From DTGL01 sp038895395 (GTDB lineage: Archaea; Iainarchaeota; Iainarchaeia; Iainarchaeales; DTGL01), in assembly GCA_038895395.1 (NCBI GenBank), contig JAWANJ010000028.1:1-11111 (forward strand): DNA of 11,111 nucleotides. Direction: 5' to 3'. A model generated the notes under the pieces. The model searched no databases. It was given only the letters and a program-made list of their open reading frames with translations, and was not told where the DNA came from. Positions 1 through 5,924 of this stretch are shown here, in pieces (the first letter of the stretch is position 1; every line of letters begins with the position of its first letter). A program made the position numbers and the translations under genes.

Positions 1-1037
1 ACTTATCTCTTCATTTTTTGCTTTTTCCATTAAAACTATTTTGTAGTCATAAACATTTCCTGATTCGTTCTTCACCTGCTCCAAAACAAAATATTTTTTG
101 AGGCACAAATCCATTATTACCGCCAATATAGCATCGGGGGAGGGTGCTTGTGTATCTTGATTTATTAAGGCTGAAACAATTGCTGGACTATAATCATAAG
201 GTGGCTCACGTTCGTATATCGCGTCGTACTCAGCTTTTGGCTCACGCCCGAATAAAAACCACAAGATAAGGAAAAGCACAAGAACGAAAACCATTGGTGT
301 GATGAATGAAACAAACCACAAAAGCTTAAAAGCTGACTTGGACTCTTCTAGAGATCCAAGCCTTTTTTCCTCGTCAATTATTTTCTGAAGACCAGCCCCC
401 TTTTGAACAGAAGCGTTTTCTGTTGAGTACAGCAGTCTTCGCGGAAATACAACCCTTACCCCTACATCTTGTCCAGCTTGTATGTTGAAGCCCTGAAGAA
501 CACAAATAGGTTTTCAACAAGTCCAATCTCGCTATCTTGAAGTGCAGGATGTCCGTAAGTGTATACTTCTTTAGGATCGGCAACTTTGTTTGGAAGCTCT
601 ATTTCACCCTGCAATTCTTTTAGGGGAACTCCCCATTCACCACTCCAAACAATCCAAGCCAATTGTGCAACGTCATCGTAAGCTTCAACGGCTTTCTTTA
701 CCTTGTATTTTATTGTGAAAGTTTTGCTTTCATCGGCAGCAGAAAAGGACCAGTCAATCCTGAATTTATCGGCATTATAAAAGGTCTTAACATTTGTAGG
801 TTCGTTGTTGACTAAGACAGTTACCCCATAAATTTCAATCCCATCGCTTTTTATTTCTCTGAATCCCTCAGAAAAGCTTCCTTTAAAGTAAACTGTTATT
901 TTTTCTTCAACCTCGAGGAGTCCATCTGTGTTTATTTTGCATTTTATGTAAGCATTTTCAATGTAAAATGACTTTGATTGTACAAAAGGCAGTGCAATAG
1001 CAATTAGTATTAAAAAAATAAGATACTTCTTTTGCAT
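1..1037 (-). pseudogene. DUF2207 family membrane protein, frameshifted and cut by the window edge
   Basis: The first reading frame begins at ATG 1035-1037 and encodes 191 residues: a signal peptide (about residues 1-21) followed by a beta-rich extracytoplasmic domain. It ends at a TAG at 462-464. The homologous continuation lies in another frame, which is open from 513 to the window edge. There I read an FNIQAGQDV...RVVFPRR segment, a strong membrane helix (about 255-330), a GREP motif and a YEREPPYDYSPA stretch followed by a helical cytoplasmic domain. This order matches DUF2207 proteins. The frames join cleanly if one T is restored in the minus-strand GCTTCAAC at 488-489, giving FFRA-FNIQAG. 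DUF2207 function is unknown. The gene may be a real pseudogene or intact with a base-calling error. Family assignment is fairly sure; disrupted status is less sure. Confidence 0.72.
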
Positions 1038-1059
1038 AAAAAATCTTTGTTATTTTCAC

Positions 1060-1067
1060 TTAATAAA
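1060..1067 (-). promoter_or_regulatory. TATA-like box of the DUF2207 gene
   Basis: The minus strand reads TTTATTAA at 1067-1060. The usual archaeal spacing would put transcription start at about 1037, which is the A of the ATG. No SD motif precedes the ATG, so a leaderless mRNA is likely. The call rests on spacing and composition only. Confidence 0.45.
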
Positions 1068-1199
1068 CTTATCATTTATTTTATGAGGAAATTTTCATAT
1101 GCTACAAAGCCAAAATATTCGGATTTAGCAAAAGGCCAAAAGCAAAAGAAACAGAATTTATTGCTAGCGAAAGCACAAAGGCCTCATTCAGCTTTTTGT

Positions 1200-1505
1200 C
1201 TAACCTTTTCTATACCTAAGCAACCATGCAACAGCTAGCTCAATAATCTCTGTTAGGGCTAGCGCTGTTGCAAAGTTACTTATTAGCATTCTTTTCACTG
1301 TGTTTTGCCTGCCCCTTCTTTTGACCCTTTTTTTGCTCAGCAGTATTATTAATACCACAATGATAACAGCTATTACAACGCCAATTAATGCTACTAAGGC
1401 CAAGTCTGTTGGGGCTGGAAGCCCAACAATATCTGCAAGCACATTTTGTAGAACCGCAAAGTATGCAGGCAACAGAATCGAGTTTGCCATATAGATCATA
1501 AGCAT
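1200..1505 (-). CDS. small hydrophobic protein or remnant of the upstream MFS gene
   Basis: This open frame has possible ATG starts at 1505, 1499 and 1490 and no clear SD at any of them. It encodes up to 101 residues: a moderately hydrophobic N-terminal stretch (about 7-30), a very strong membrane helix (about 34-57), a basic KKRVKRRGR patch that suggests a cytosolic side, and a second hydrophobic C-terminal segment ending in WLLRYRKG. I do not recognise the family. It lies in the same frame as the start of the MFS-like gene at 2075, separated by two stops (one at 1530-1532). It could therefore be a separate small membrane protein at the end of the ABC operon, or the last part of a damaged larger gene. 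The composition of this frame, compared with the Cys-rich overlapping frame, supports coding. Confidence 0.45.
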   Translation of the reverse strand: MLMIYMANSILLPAYFAVLQNVLADIVGLPAPTDLALVALIGVVIAVIIVVLIILLSKKRVKRRGRQNTVKRMLISNFATALALTEIIELAVAWLLRYRKG

Positions 1506-1529
1506 ATTTAGGTTGTGCTAAGAACAAAG

Positions 1530-2075
1530 CTAAAGTGGCTGGAGCAAAAAGTATAGATGCAAAAACAAAATTGTTGAAAAACCCAGCTTTCCTGCCAAGA
1601 TGCCAAAAAGCAGGCCAATTGCGCCCGGAGCAACAAATAGTCCTGGTGCTGAGGCCTTTTTAGGGTTTAGGTTTAGCGAGATAACTCCTCCACCAATATG
1701 GAACATAGCGTTTCCAATTCCAGCCAAAGATATTGCTGCTGCTAGACATGGAGATGTTACGAATATTGGTGTTGCAGTTAAAATTACTCCTAAGAAGGCA
1801 ATTTCTTTTGGCTTTTTTGTTTTGTCTGCCACCCAGCCAAAAGCTAGCTGAAGACCAAATGCAAGAACATTATATAGCAAAACTAGATATACAAAATTAG
1901 CAATGTTTTCGTTGTATGAACTCAAACCACTGAATATTATTCCAGCGCAAGCAGCATCCACTGCAAAATGCAAAAATCCGTAAATAGATAAATTGCTGCC
2001 TAAATCAAAAGCTCTTGACTTGGTAAAGGATTGAGCCGACACATAAAAAATTATCTTTTTTGCAAAATTGTTCAA
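1530..2075 (-). pseudogene. MFS-type transporter, N-terminal half, interrupted
   Basis: The frame starts at TTG 2073-2075, 3 nt after the ABC permease stop; a GTG at codon 12 is an alternative. It encodes five hydrophobic segments. The MFS motif A-like GWVADKTKKPKEI follows the second. A FHIGGGVISLNLNP segment and PGLFVAPGAIG lie near the fourth and fifth, as in drug- or sugar-exporting MFS proteins. At about 1577-1583 the frame should change by -1: the new frame continues as a sixth helix (FNNFVFASILFAPATLALF) and a loop to about 1490, while the annotated frame runs to TAG 1530-1532. Family members usually have about 400 residues and 12 helices; no second half is visible here. Substrate is unknown. 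Its place in the operon suggests an export role beside the ABC genes, which is inference. Confidence 0.6.
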
Positions 2076-2078
2076 GCT

Positions 2079-2855
2079 TTACAAATACTCGCTTTTATCA
2101 AATAAGTAAGCACCAATAAAAACACTCATAATAGAAAAAATCAAACTAGCAACTAAGCTTGTCATTACACTAAATTGTGAAGCTCCAATAAGTGATGCCC
2201 TTAACCCATCCACCCCATATGTAAGAGGGTTAGCATAAGAAACAAACCTTACCGGTTCAGGCAGCTTTTCAATAGGAAAGAGAGCTCCTGATAGGAAAAA
2301 TAATGGAAAAATAAACAGGTTCATAATTAAATTGAACCCATGCATATCTTTCATCTGTGATGCAAAAGCTAAGCCAATGCTAATAAAAGTCACTGAAATT
2401 AAAAACATGTACCCTAATGAGAGAATTAACCCAGATAAGCTTTCAATTTTAAACCATAACAAAGTTGATAGCAGCAATATCAAAAGGCTCTGTAAAAGCG
2501 CAATTGTTGTTCCACCAGCAATTCTGCCCAGTACTATCGAAATCCTACTCACCGGTGCAACCATAACCTCTTTAAAAAAGCCAAACTCTTTGTCTAAGAG
2601 TACTGATATACCTGCAAAAGTTGAGTTAAATAAGAGTGTCATTCCTAAGATTCCGGGTACTAGAAAACTTTTGTAATCCAAACTGCTTTTCCCTAAAAAA
2701 ACTGCAGACCCTGAAAAGCCAAACCCTATGAATACCATAAATAGCAATGGCGTGGCAAGTGTTCCAATTATGCGTGACTTTGACCTATAGAATCTTATTA
2801 TGTCTCTAAGCCACAGTGCATAAATCGCATTTGCATTTATTTTAACTGAAAACAT
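2079..2855 (-). CDS. ABC-2 type exporter, permease subunit
   Basis: This 258-residue integral membrane protein has about six hydrophobic segments, matching the ABC-2/DrrB class of export permeases. After a cytosolic N-terminal part (LWLRDIIRFYRSKSR) come helices near residues 33-50, 65-87, 107-133, 140-165, 172-195 and 230-250. The segment FFLSGALFPIEKLPEPVRF followed by NPLTYGVDGLR (about 187-218) is the conserved mark of this family. It would form the membrane channel for the ATPase encoded just upstream. The ATPase stop TGA and this ATG are directly adjacent, and a GGAGGG motif lies 5 nt before the ATG, so coupled translation is likely. Substrate cannot be read from the sequence; relatives export drugs, lipids or polysaccharides. 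Confidence 0.9.
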   Translation of the reverse strand: MFSVKINANAIYALWLRDIIRFYRSKSRIIGTLATPLLFMVFIGFGFSGSAVFLGKSSLDYKSFLVPGILGMTLLFNSTFAGISVLLDKEFGFFKEVMVAPVSRISIVLGRIAGGTTIALLQSLLILLLSTLLWFKIESLSGLILSLGYMFLISVTFISIGLAFASQMKDMHGFNLIMNLFIFPLFFLSGALFPIEKLPEPVRFVSYANPLTYGVDGLRASLIGASQFSVMTSLVASLIFSIMSVFIGAYLFDKSEYL

Positions 2856-3833
2856 TCATTCCCTCCAAACACGCTTGCCATTATCTTTGTTGTTTAGGTC
2901 ACCAGAAATTTTCTTACCTGTTAACTGCAAAAAAGCGTCCTCCAAGCTTGGCTTGCGAAGGCTAACATAGTCTATATTTAGATTCAATTTGTTTGCTATT
3001 TTTATTATTAAAGGCAGCTTTGCTTCACCATTTTCAACAGTTATTTCAATTAACCCATTTTTTTCTCTGAAATTCTTGACTAAGCCTGTGTTAATTAATT
3101 CATTTACGAATTGCATTATCTCTTTATCGGCAACCTTAACTGATATTACATCTCCACCAATAATTTGTTTTATTTTTGAGGGCTTTTCTATAACAATAAT
3201 TTTTCCTTCATTTATTATGGCAACCCTATCACAAAGAAAGTCTGCCTCTTCAATGTAATGAGTTGTTAGCACTATGGTTATATTTTCTTCCAATTTTATT
3301 TTCTCTATATATTTCCATATTTTTCGTCTTGTGTGAACGTCTAAACCAAGTGTAGGTTCGTCTAAAAATAATACTTTTGGTCTATGCATCAATCCTCTTG
3401 CAATCTCAAGACGCCTTTTCATACCACCAGAATATTTTTCAACTACCACATCTGCCTTATCACTAAGCTCAACAAGCTCCAGCAACTCCTTTGTCCTTTC
3501 TTCGCGCGTTTTTTTATCTAAACCATACATAATAGCATGGAAATATAAGTTTTCTTTTCCTGTTAATTTGTTGTCGAGCGCTGGCTCTTGAAACACTATG
3601 CCTATGTTTTTTCTAACCTCGGCACTGTTTTTTATATCAACTCCAGCAATTGTAACATTGCCAGAAGTGGGTTTTAAAAGAGTTGTTAGCACATTTATAA
3701 TTGTCGTTTTTCCAGCACCGTTGGGTCCAAGTAGCCCAAATATTTCCCCTTCCATAACACTAAATGATACAGAATCCACGGCAGTTACACCATCAAACTT
3801 CTTTGTTAGATTTTTTACTTCTATAGCCAACAT
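2856..3833 (-). CDS. ABC-2 type exporter, ATP-binding subunit
   Basis: A complete nucleotide-binding subunit of about 325 residues (DrrA/CcmA-like class). Counting from ATG 3833: Walker A GPNGAGKTT at about 36-44, Q-loop in VFQEP at about 82, signature YSGGMKRR at 134-141, Walker B VLFLDE at 154-159 followed by PTLGLD, and the switch histidine in TTHY near 192. The C-terminal third is a small regulatory region ending with SLRKPSLEDAFLQLTGK, typical of this subfamily. All catalytic residues are present. A GTG at 3842 adds three residues; I prefer the ATG because the TATA-like box predicts transcription start near 3838-3840. It heads an operon with the permease and the MFS-like gene, and powers export of an unknown substrate. 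Confidence 0.93.
   Translation of the reverse strand: MLAIEVKNLTKKFDGVTAVDSVSFSVMEGEIFGLLGPNGAGKTTIINVLTTLLKPTSGNVTIAGVDIKNSAEVRKNIGIVFQEPALDNKLTGKENLYFHAIMYGLDKKTREERTKELLELVELSDKADVVVEKYSGGMKRRLEIARGLMHRPKVLFLDEPTLGLDVHTRRKIWKYIEKIKLEENITIVLTTHYIEEADFLCDRVAIINEGKIIVIEKPSKIKQIIGGDVISVKVADKEIMQFVNELINTGLVKNFREKNGLIEITVENGEAKLPLIIKIANKLNLNIDYVSLRKPSLEDAFLQLTGKKISGDLNNKDNGKRVWRE
2861..2866 (-). promoter_or_regulatory. Shine-Dalgarno motif of the ABC permease
   Basis: The minus strand reads GGAGGG, 5 nt upstream of the permease ATG, inside the last codons of the ATPase gene. It fixes the ATG at 2855 as the start. Confidence 0.7.
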
Positions 3834-3860
3834 CTTGAACACATAGATAATTAAAAAGCT

Positions 3861-3870
3861 ATTTTAAATA
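3861..3870 (-). promoter_or_regulatory. TATA-like box of the ABC exporter operon
   Basis: The minus strand reads TATTTAAAAT at 3870-3861. Archaeal spacing predicts transcription start at about 3838-3840, a few bases before ATG 3833. No SD motif is visible, so a leaderless or near-leaderless mRNA is likely. Confidence 0.5.
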
Positions 3871-3888
3871 GGTATTGAGAATATCATT

Positions 3889-3926
3889 AAAAAATAAAAA
3901 AAGTAGGATGTAGCTATACTACATCC
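3889..3926 (-). terminator. hairpin plus U-tract terminator
   Basis: On the minus strand a perfect 8-bp stem GGATGTAG/CTACATCC (3926-3919 with 3913-3906) closes a 5-nt loop TATAG. It is followed after two bases by a T-rich tail, CTTTTTTTATTTTTT (3903-3889). The loop contains the TAG stop of the small acidic protein gene. It separates this operon from the ABC operon. Archaea can terminate on U-tracts alone, so the stem may act in RNA stability instead. Confidence 0.65.
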
Positions 3927-4111
3927 CCTATTGCAATGTCACTTTCTTCTGGAATTAAAATTTCTTTAAACCCTTCTGCAATTTTGTCTTCGTCTTGAGA
4001 GGTTAATGTTGAGCTTGTGTCACCTTTGCTTGGCATTATTTGGACAAGGACTGCTGCTATCAAAACCACTGCTACTATTGCAATTGCCGCTAAGACTAGA
4101 AGCTTGTTCAT
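3914..4111 (-). CDS. small membrane-anchored acidic protein
   Basis: This 65-residue protein starts at ATG 4109-4111, which overlaps the upstream stop as ATGA. An earlier GTG at 4120 is possible, but the GGGGGTG motif at 4124-4118 sits 7 nt before the ATG and supports the later start. Residues 1-3 (MNK) lead into one long hydrophobic helix (about 4-26, LLVLAAIAIVAVVLIAAVLV). A polar Ser/Thr linker and an acidic tail with ESDIAIGDVV at the end follow. It has no cysteine for lipidation. Topology suggests an uncleaved N-terminal anchor with the acidic tail outside the cell. I do not recognise a family. Tight coupling to the secreted helical protein suggests a shared complex or equal expression, which is inference. 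Confidence 0.7.
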   Translation of the reverse strand: MNKLLVLAAIAIVAVVLIAAVLVQIMPSKGDTSSTLTSQDEDKIAEGFKEILIPEESDIAIGDVV

Positions 4112-5091
4112 CTGGGCCACCCCCTTGTATTTTTATCTCCATGTGGAGAAATCCTAGTGATTGGTGTAACTCTTGGGTTTTCTATTCTTTCACGTATTCT
4201 GTTTCTCAAGCGGTTCATGTCAATGTTTAGGTCTTTTGTTAGGTTATTAAGTTGCTCTAATCTGTATCTCAATCGCTCCATTCTCCTTTCCAAGAACTGT
4301 CGTCTGGCTTCAATTATCTGTGCTTGTCTGAAAGCTCCTGCCCTAGCGACAACATGGTTCAAATTAAAAAAGCCATTGCGTCTTATCTGTGGTTCCAGGT
4401 TCCTTAACTTCTCCATTAACTGCCTAACGGCTTCTTCTGGAGAAATTTCCCCATTTCTTAACTTTTGTGCAAGTTCTCTGGATATCTCTGGTAATTCCGA
4501 TAGTGCCTCTTCAACTCTTTTTGCGTTGTACTCCCTTATTTTTTCTAAGATCTCCTTTTTAAGCTCATCGTATTCGCTCCAGTCAATGTTTTTGAATTCT
4601 TCAGCTAGGCCTTGCTTGTTTTTATCTTCTAGTAAGATCCTTGCGTTATCTCTGAACTGCTTTGTTAGGCTTATTGCATCGTTTTTAAGATCAACAAAAG
4701 TTTTGACTACTTCTGCGTTAGAGTCTTTTACACTTTCAGAAGCCTTTGCTACCTCCTCTTTTAGTACTCTCATTTCTCCAATTATGGTTTTTAGTTCGCT
4801 TGTGTCCTCGCCGGGATAGTTCTTTTCAAGATAACTGATCACCGCGTTGCCTCTTAAAATATTCCTTAGGATAGCTCTCTCTAGCTGAAGCAGTCTAACT
4901 TTTGCACCAATACCGTTGTTCATTGCAGTTATCTCTTTTTGTGTATTTTCGTCTACTATTGGCTGGTTTGTTTCTGGATTTATGTTTTCGTTTGTTTCAG
5001 CAGTATCGTCGGCAAACACTGTAGATATCAAACAAATACTTAACAGTAGAACTGTTAAAACACAATAGATCTCATTGTATTTTCTTTCCAC
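4108..5091 (-). CDS. secreted alpha-helical, coiled-coil-rich protein of unknown function
   Basis: I place the start at GTG 5089-5091 (327 residues). The ATG at 5106 lies inside a perfect SD motif, GGAGGTGA, which sits 5 nt before this GTG. The N-terminus is a signal peptide (about 1-28, ending VFA) followed by an Asn/Asp/Glu-rich linker. The mature part is nearly all helix. A region starting GIGAKVRLLQLERAILRNIL (about 61-80) comes first, then long charged heptad-like helices (about 100-205). After a short NGFFNLN break, a very basic segment with many Arg (about 250-305, RRQFLERRMERLRYRLEQL) follows, and the tail is Pro/Arg-rich. There are no catalytic motifs. It probably has a structural or binding role outside the membrane. 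It is followed by the small anchored protein with an ATGA overlap and preceded by the membrane HTH regulator gene. Confidence 0.82.
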   Translation of the reverse strand: MERKYNEIYCVLTVLLLSICLISTVFADDTAETNENINPETNQPIVDENTQKEITAMNNGIGAKVRLLQLERAILRNILRGNAVISYLEKNYPGEDTSELKTIIGEMRVLKEEVAKASESVKDSNAEVVKTFVDLKNDAISLTKQFRDNARILLEDKNKQGLAEEFKNIDWSEYDELKKEILEKIREYNAKRVEEALSELPEISRELAQKLRNGEISPEEAVRQLMEKLRNLEPQIRRNGFFNLNHVVARAGAFRQAQIIEARRQFLERRMERLRYRLEQLNNLTKDLNIDMNRLRNRIRERIENPRVTPITRISPHGDKNTRGWPR

Positions 5092-5096
5092 AACTT

Positions 5097-5104
5097 TCAC
5101 CTCC
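5097..5104 (-). promoter_or_regulatory. perfect Shine-Dalgarno motif that decides the start of the helical protein gene
   Basis: The minus strand reads GGAGGTGA, complementary to the conserved archaeal 16S rRNA 3' end, 5 nt before GTG 5091. The motif begins at the G of the ATG at 5106, so that ATG is unlikely to be the start. Confidence 0.75.
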
Positions 5105-5144
5105 ATTCAAAACTTTTTATTTAAAAAAAGTTTATCTGGAACTA

Positions 5145-5156
5145 CATTTAAATTTT
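5145..5156 (-). promoter_or_regulatory. TATA-like box of the helical protein operon
   Basis: The minus strand reads AAAATTTAAATG at 5156-5145. Transcription would begin near 5121-5125, giving a leader of about 30 nt that holds the SD motif. A second AT-rich box near 5118-5127 would start transcription past the SD and is less likely. Confidence 0.4.
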
Positions 5157-5158
5157 AT

Positions 5159-5176
5159 GCGGAACAAGCGGAACAA
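5159..5176. repeat. tandem 9-bp repeat, possible operator
   Basis: Two head-to-tail copies of GCGGAACAA (5159-5167 and 5168-5176) sit just upstream of the TATA-like box of the helical protein gene, where archaeal activators and TFB bind. A further GGAAC occurs at 5138-5142, and an inverted copy TTGTTCC at 5201-5207 lies within the end of the HTH regulator gene. The phase and position suggest a binding site, perhaps for that regulator. Confidence 0.5.
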
Positions 5177-5194
5177 ACTAAAAAATATTTGTGG

Positions 5195-5917
5195 CTAAGA
5201 TTGTTCCTTCAAATCTTTTTCGTTTTTTATTATTTTTAAAAAATTTGTCATCCCCCTGCGTTCTTTTTTTAAATAGCCTTTTTTAACTAGAGCTTCTACG
5301 TTTCTCGAAATAGATGACTTTGGTATTTTCATTTTCTGCATGAGCTCTTTTTGGGTTATCTCACCACCATTTTTTCTTAAAATTAGCATTATTTCTCTTT
5401 GCCTATCTTTTAGGTTCTCGTAATTTTCTTCGGGCTTTCTTGAAGTTCTTTGCTTTCTATAGTACAGATACAATATGCAAATTGAAAGAACCAATAAAGT
5501 TAAAGCAATTAGGACATAAAAAACTGAACCATTATTTTTCCTTTCAATGTGATAAACCACCAAAAGTCTTAACTCTTCATTTTGTCCAGTGCCTTTTATA
5601 GTTATTCTGTTTCCGACCCCTTCAAGAATAATAAAACCAGTGTTTTCTACTTTGCTTAATTGTGCCATCTCTGGAAGATGTATTTCATAAACAAAGTTGG
5701 AAAATAGGCCATTGAGATCAAGCCTTAAGGTCCATGTGGGTCCATCTTTAAAAGTAAATTCTTCATGTTGGCCTGGTTGTATGGCAGGATGGTTTGTAAG
5801 TCCTTTTATCTCACACACCCCAGAGTCCATAACAAAAATCTCTATATCTGCATAGTATTCTCCCAAAGCGCCGCCGCTCAAGATAAGTAGAGCAATGATC
5901 AAAATCGATTTCTTCAA
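5195..5917 (-). CDS. membrane-anchored winged-helix transcription regulator
   Basis: This 240-residue protein starts at TTG 5915-5917. That start gives a clean signal peptide (MKKSILIIALLILSGGALG), and no in-frame upstream start is available. Residues 20-128 form a beta-rich extracytoplasmic domain. One membrane helix spans about 132-153, followed by a basic stop (YYRKQRTSRK). The cytosolic C-terminus (about 168-231) is a MarR/IclR-like winged helix: REIMLILRKNGGEITQKEL, recognition helix SSISRNVEALVKKGYL, and a wing KKERRGMTNFLKI. The same layout is known in many archaeal regulators of unknown signal. It should sense an envelope or external cue and control DNA from the membrane. It follows the HD exonuclease gene by 7 nt and precedes the helical protein operon, whose promoter carries a repeat that could be its target (inference). 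Confidence 0.85.
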   Translation of the reverse strand: MKKSILIIALLILSGGALGEYYADIEIFVMDSGVCEIKGLTNHPAIQPGQHEEFTFKDGPTWTLRLDLNGLFSNFVYEIHLPEMAQLSKVENTGFIILEGVGNRITIKGTGQNEELRLLVVYHIERKNNGSVFYVLIALTLLVLSICILYLYYRKQRTSRKPEENYENLKDRQREIMLILRKNGGEITQKELMQKMKIPKSSISRNVEALVKKGYLKKERRGMTNFLKIIKNEKDLKEQS

Positions 5918-5924
5918 CGCATCA

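Noticed and set aside
374..583. 69-codon minus-strand ORF over the DUF2207 frameshift
   Set aside because: It is the third frame of the DUF2207 gene and matches no family feature; the other two frames hold the conserved segments.
1032..1238. Plus-strand 68-codon ORF across the DUF2207/MFS intergenic gap
   Set aside because: It overlaps the starts and ends of minus-strand genes, has Lys/Gln-rich low-complexity composition, no SD, and no recognisable domain. The minus-strand T-rich stretch at 1131-1154 within it may serve termination, but it has no clear hairpin.
1276..1527. Cys-rich frame resembling a zinc-ribbon (several CxxC-like pairs)
   Set aside because: Its Cys codons come from reading the hydrophobic coding frame (1200-1505) out of phase. 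Only its first part (about 1490-1527) seems to be real, as MFS helix-6 continuation.
4157..4819. Plus-strand 220-codon ORF opposite the helical protein
   Set aside because: It is Ser/Leu-rich antisense to Arg/Glu/Lys codons of the coiled-coil gene, the usual antisense shadow. The minus-strand frame has a signal peptide, SD and coupled neighbour.
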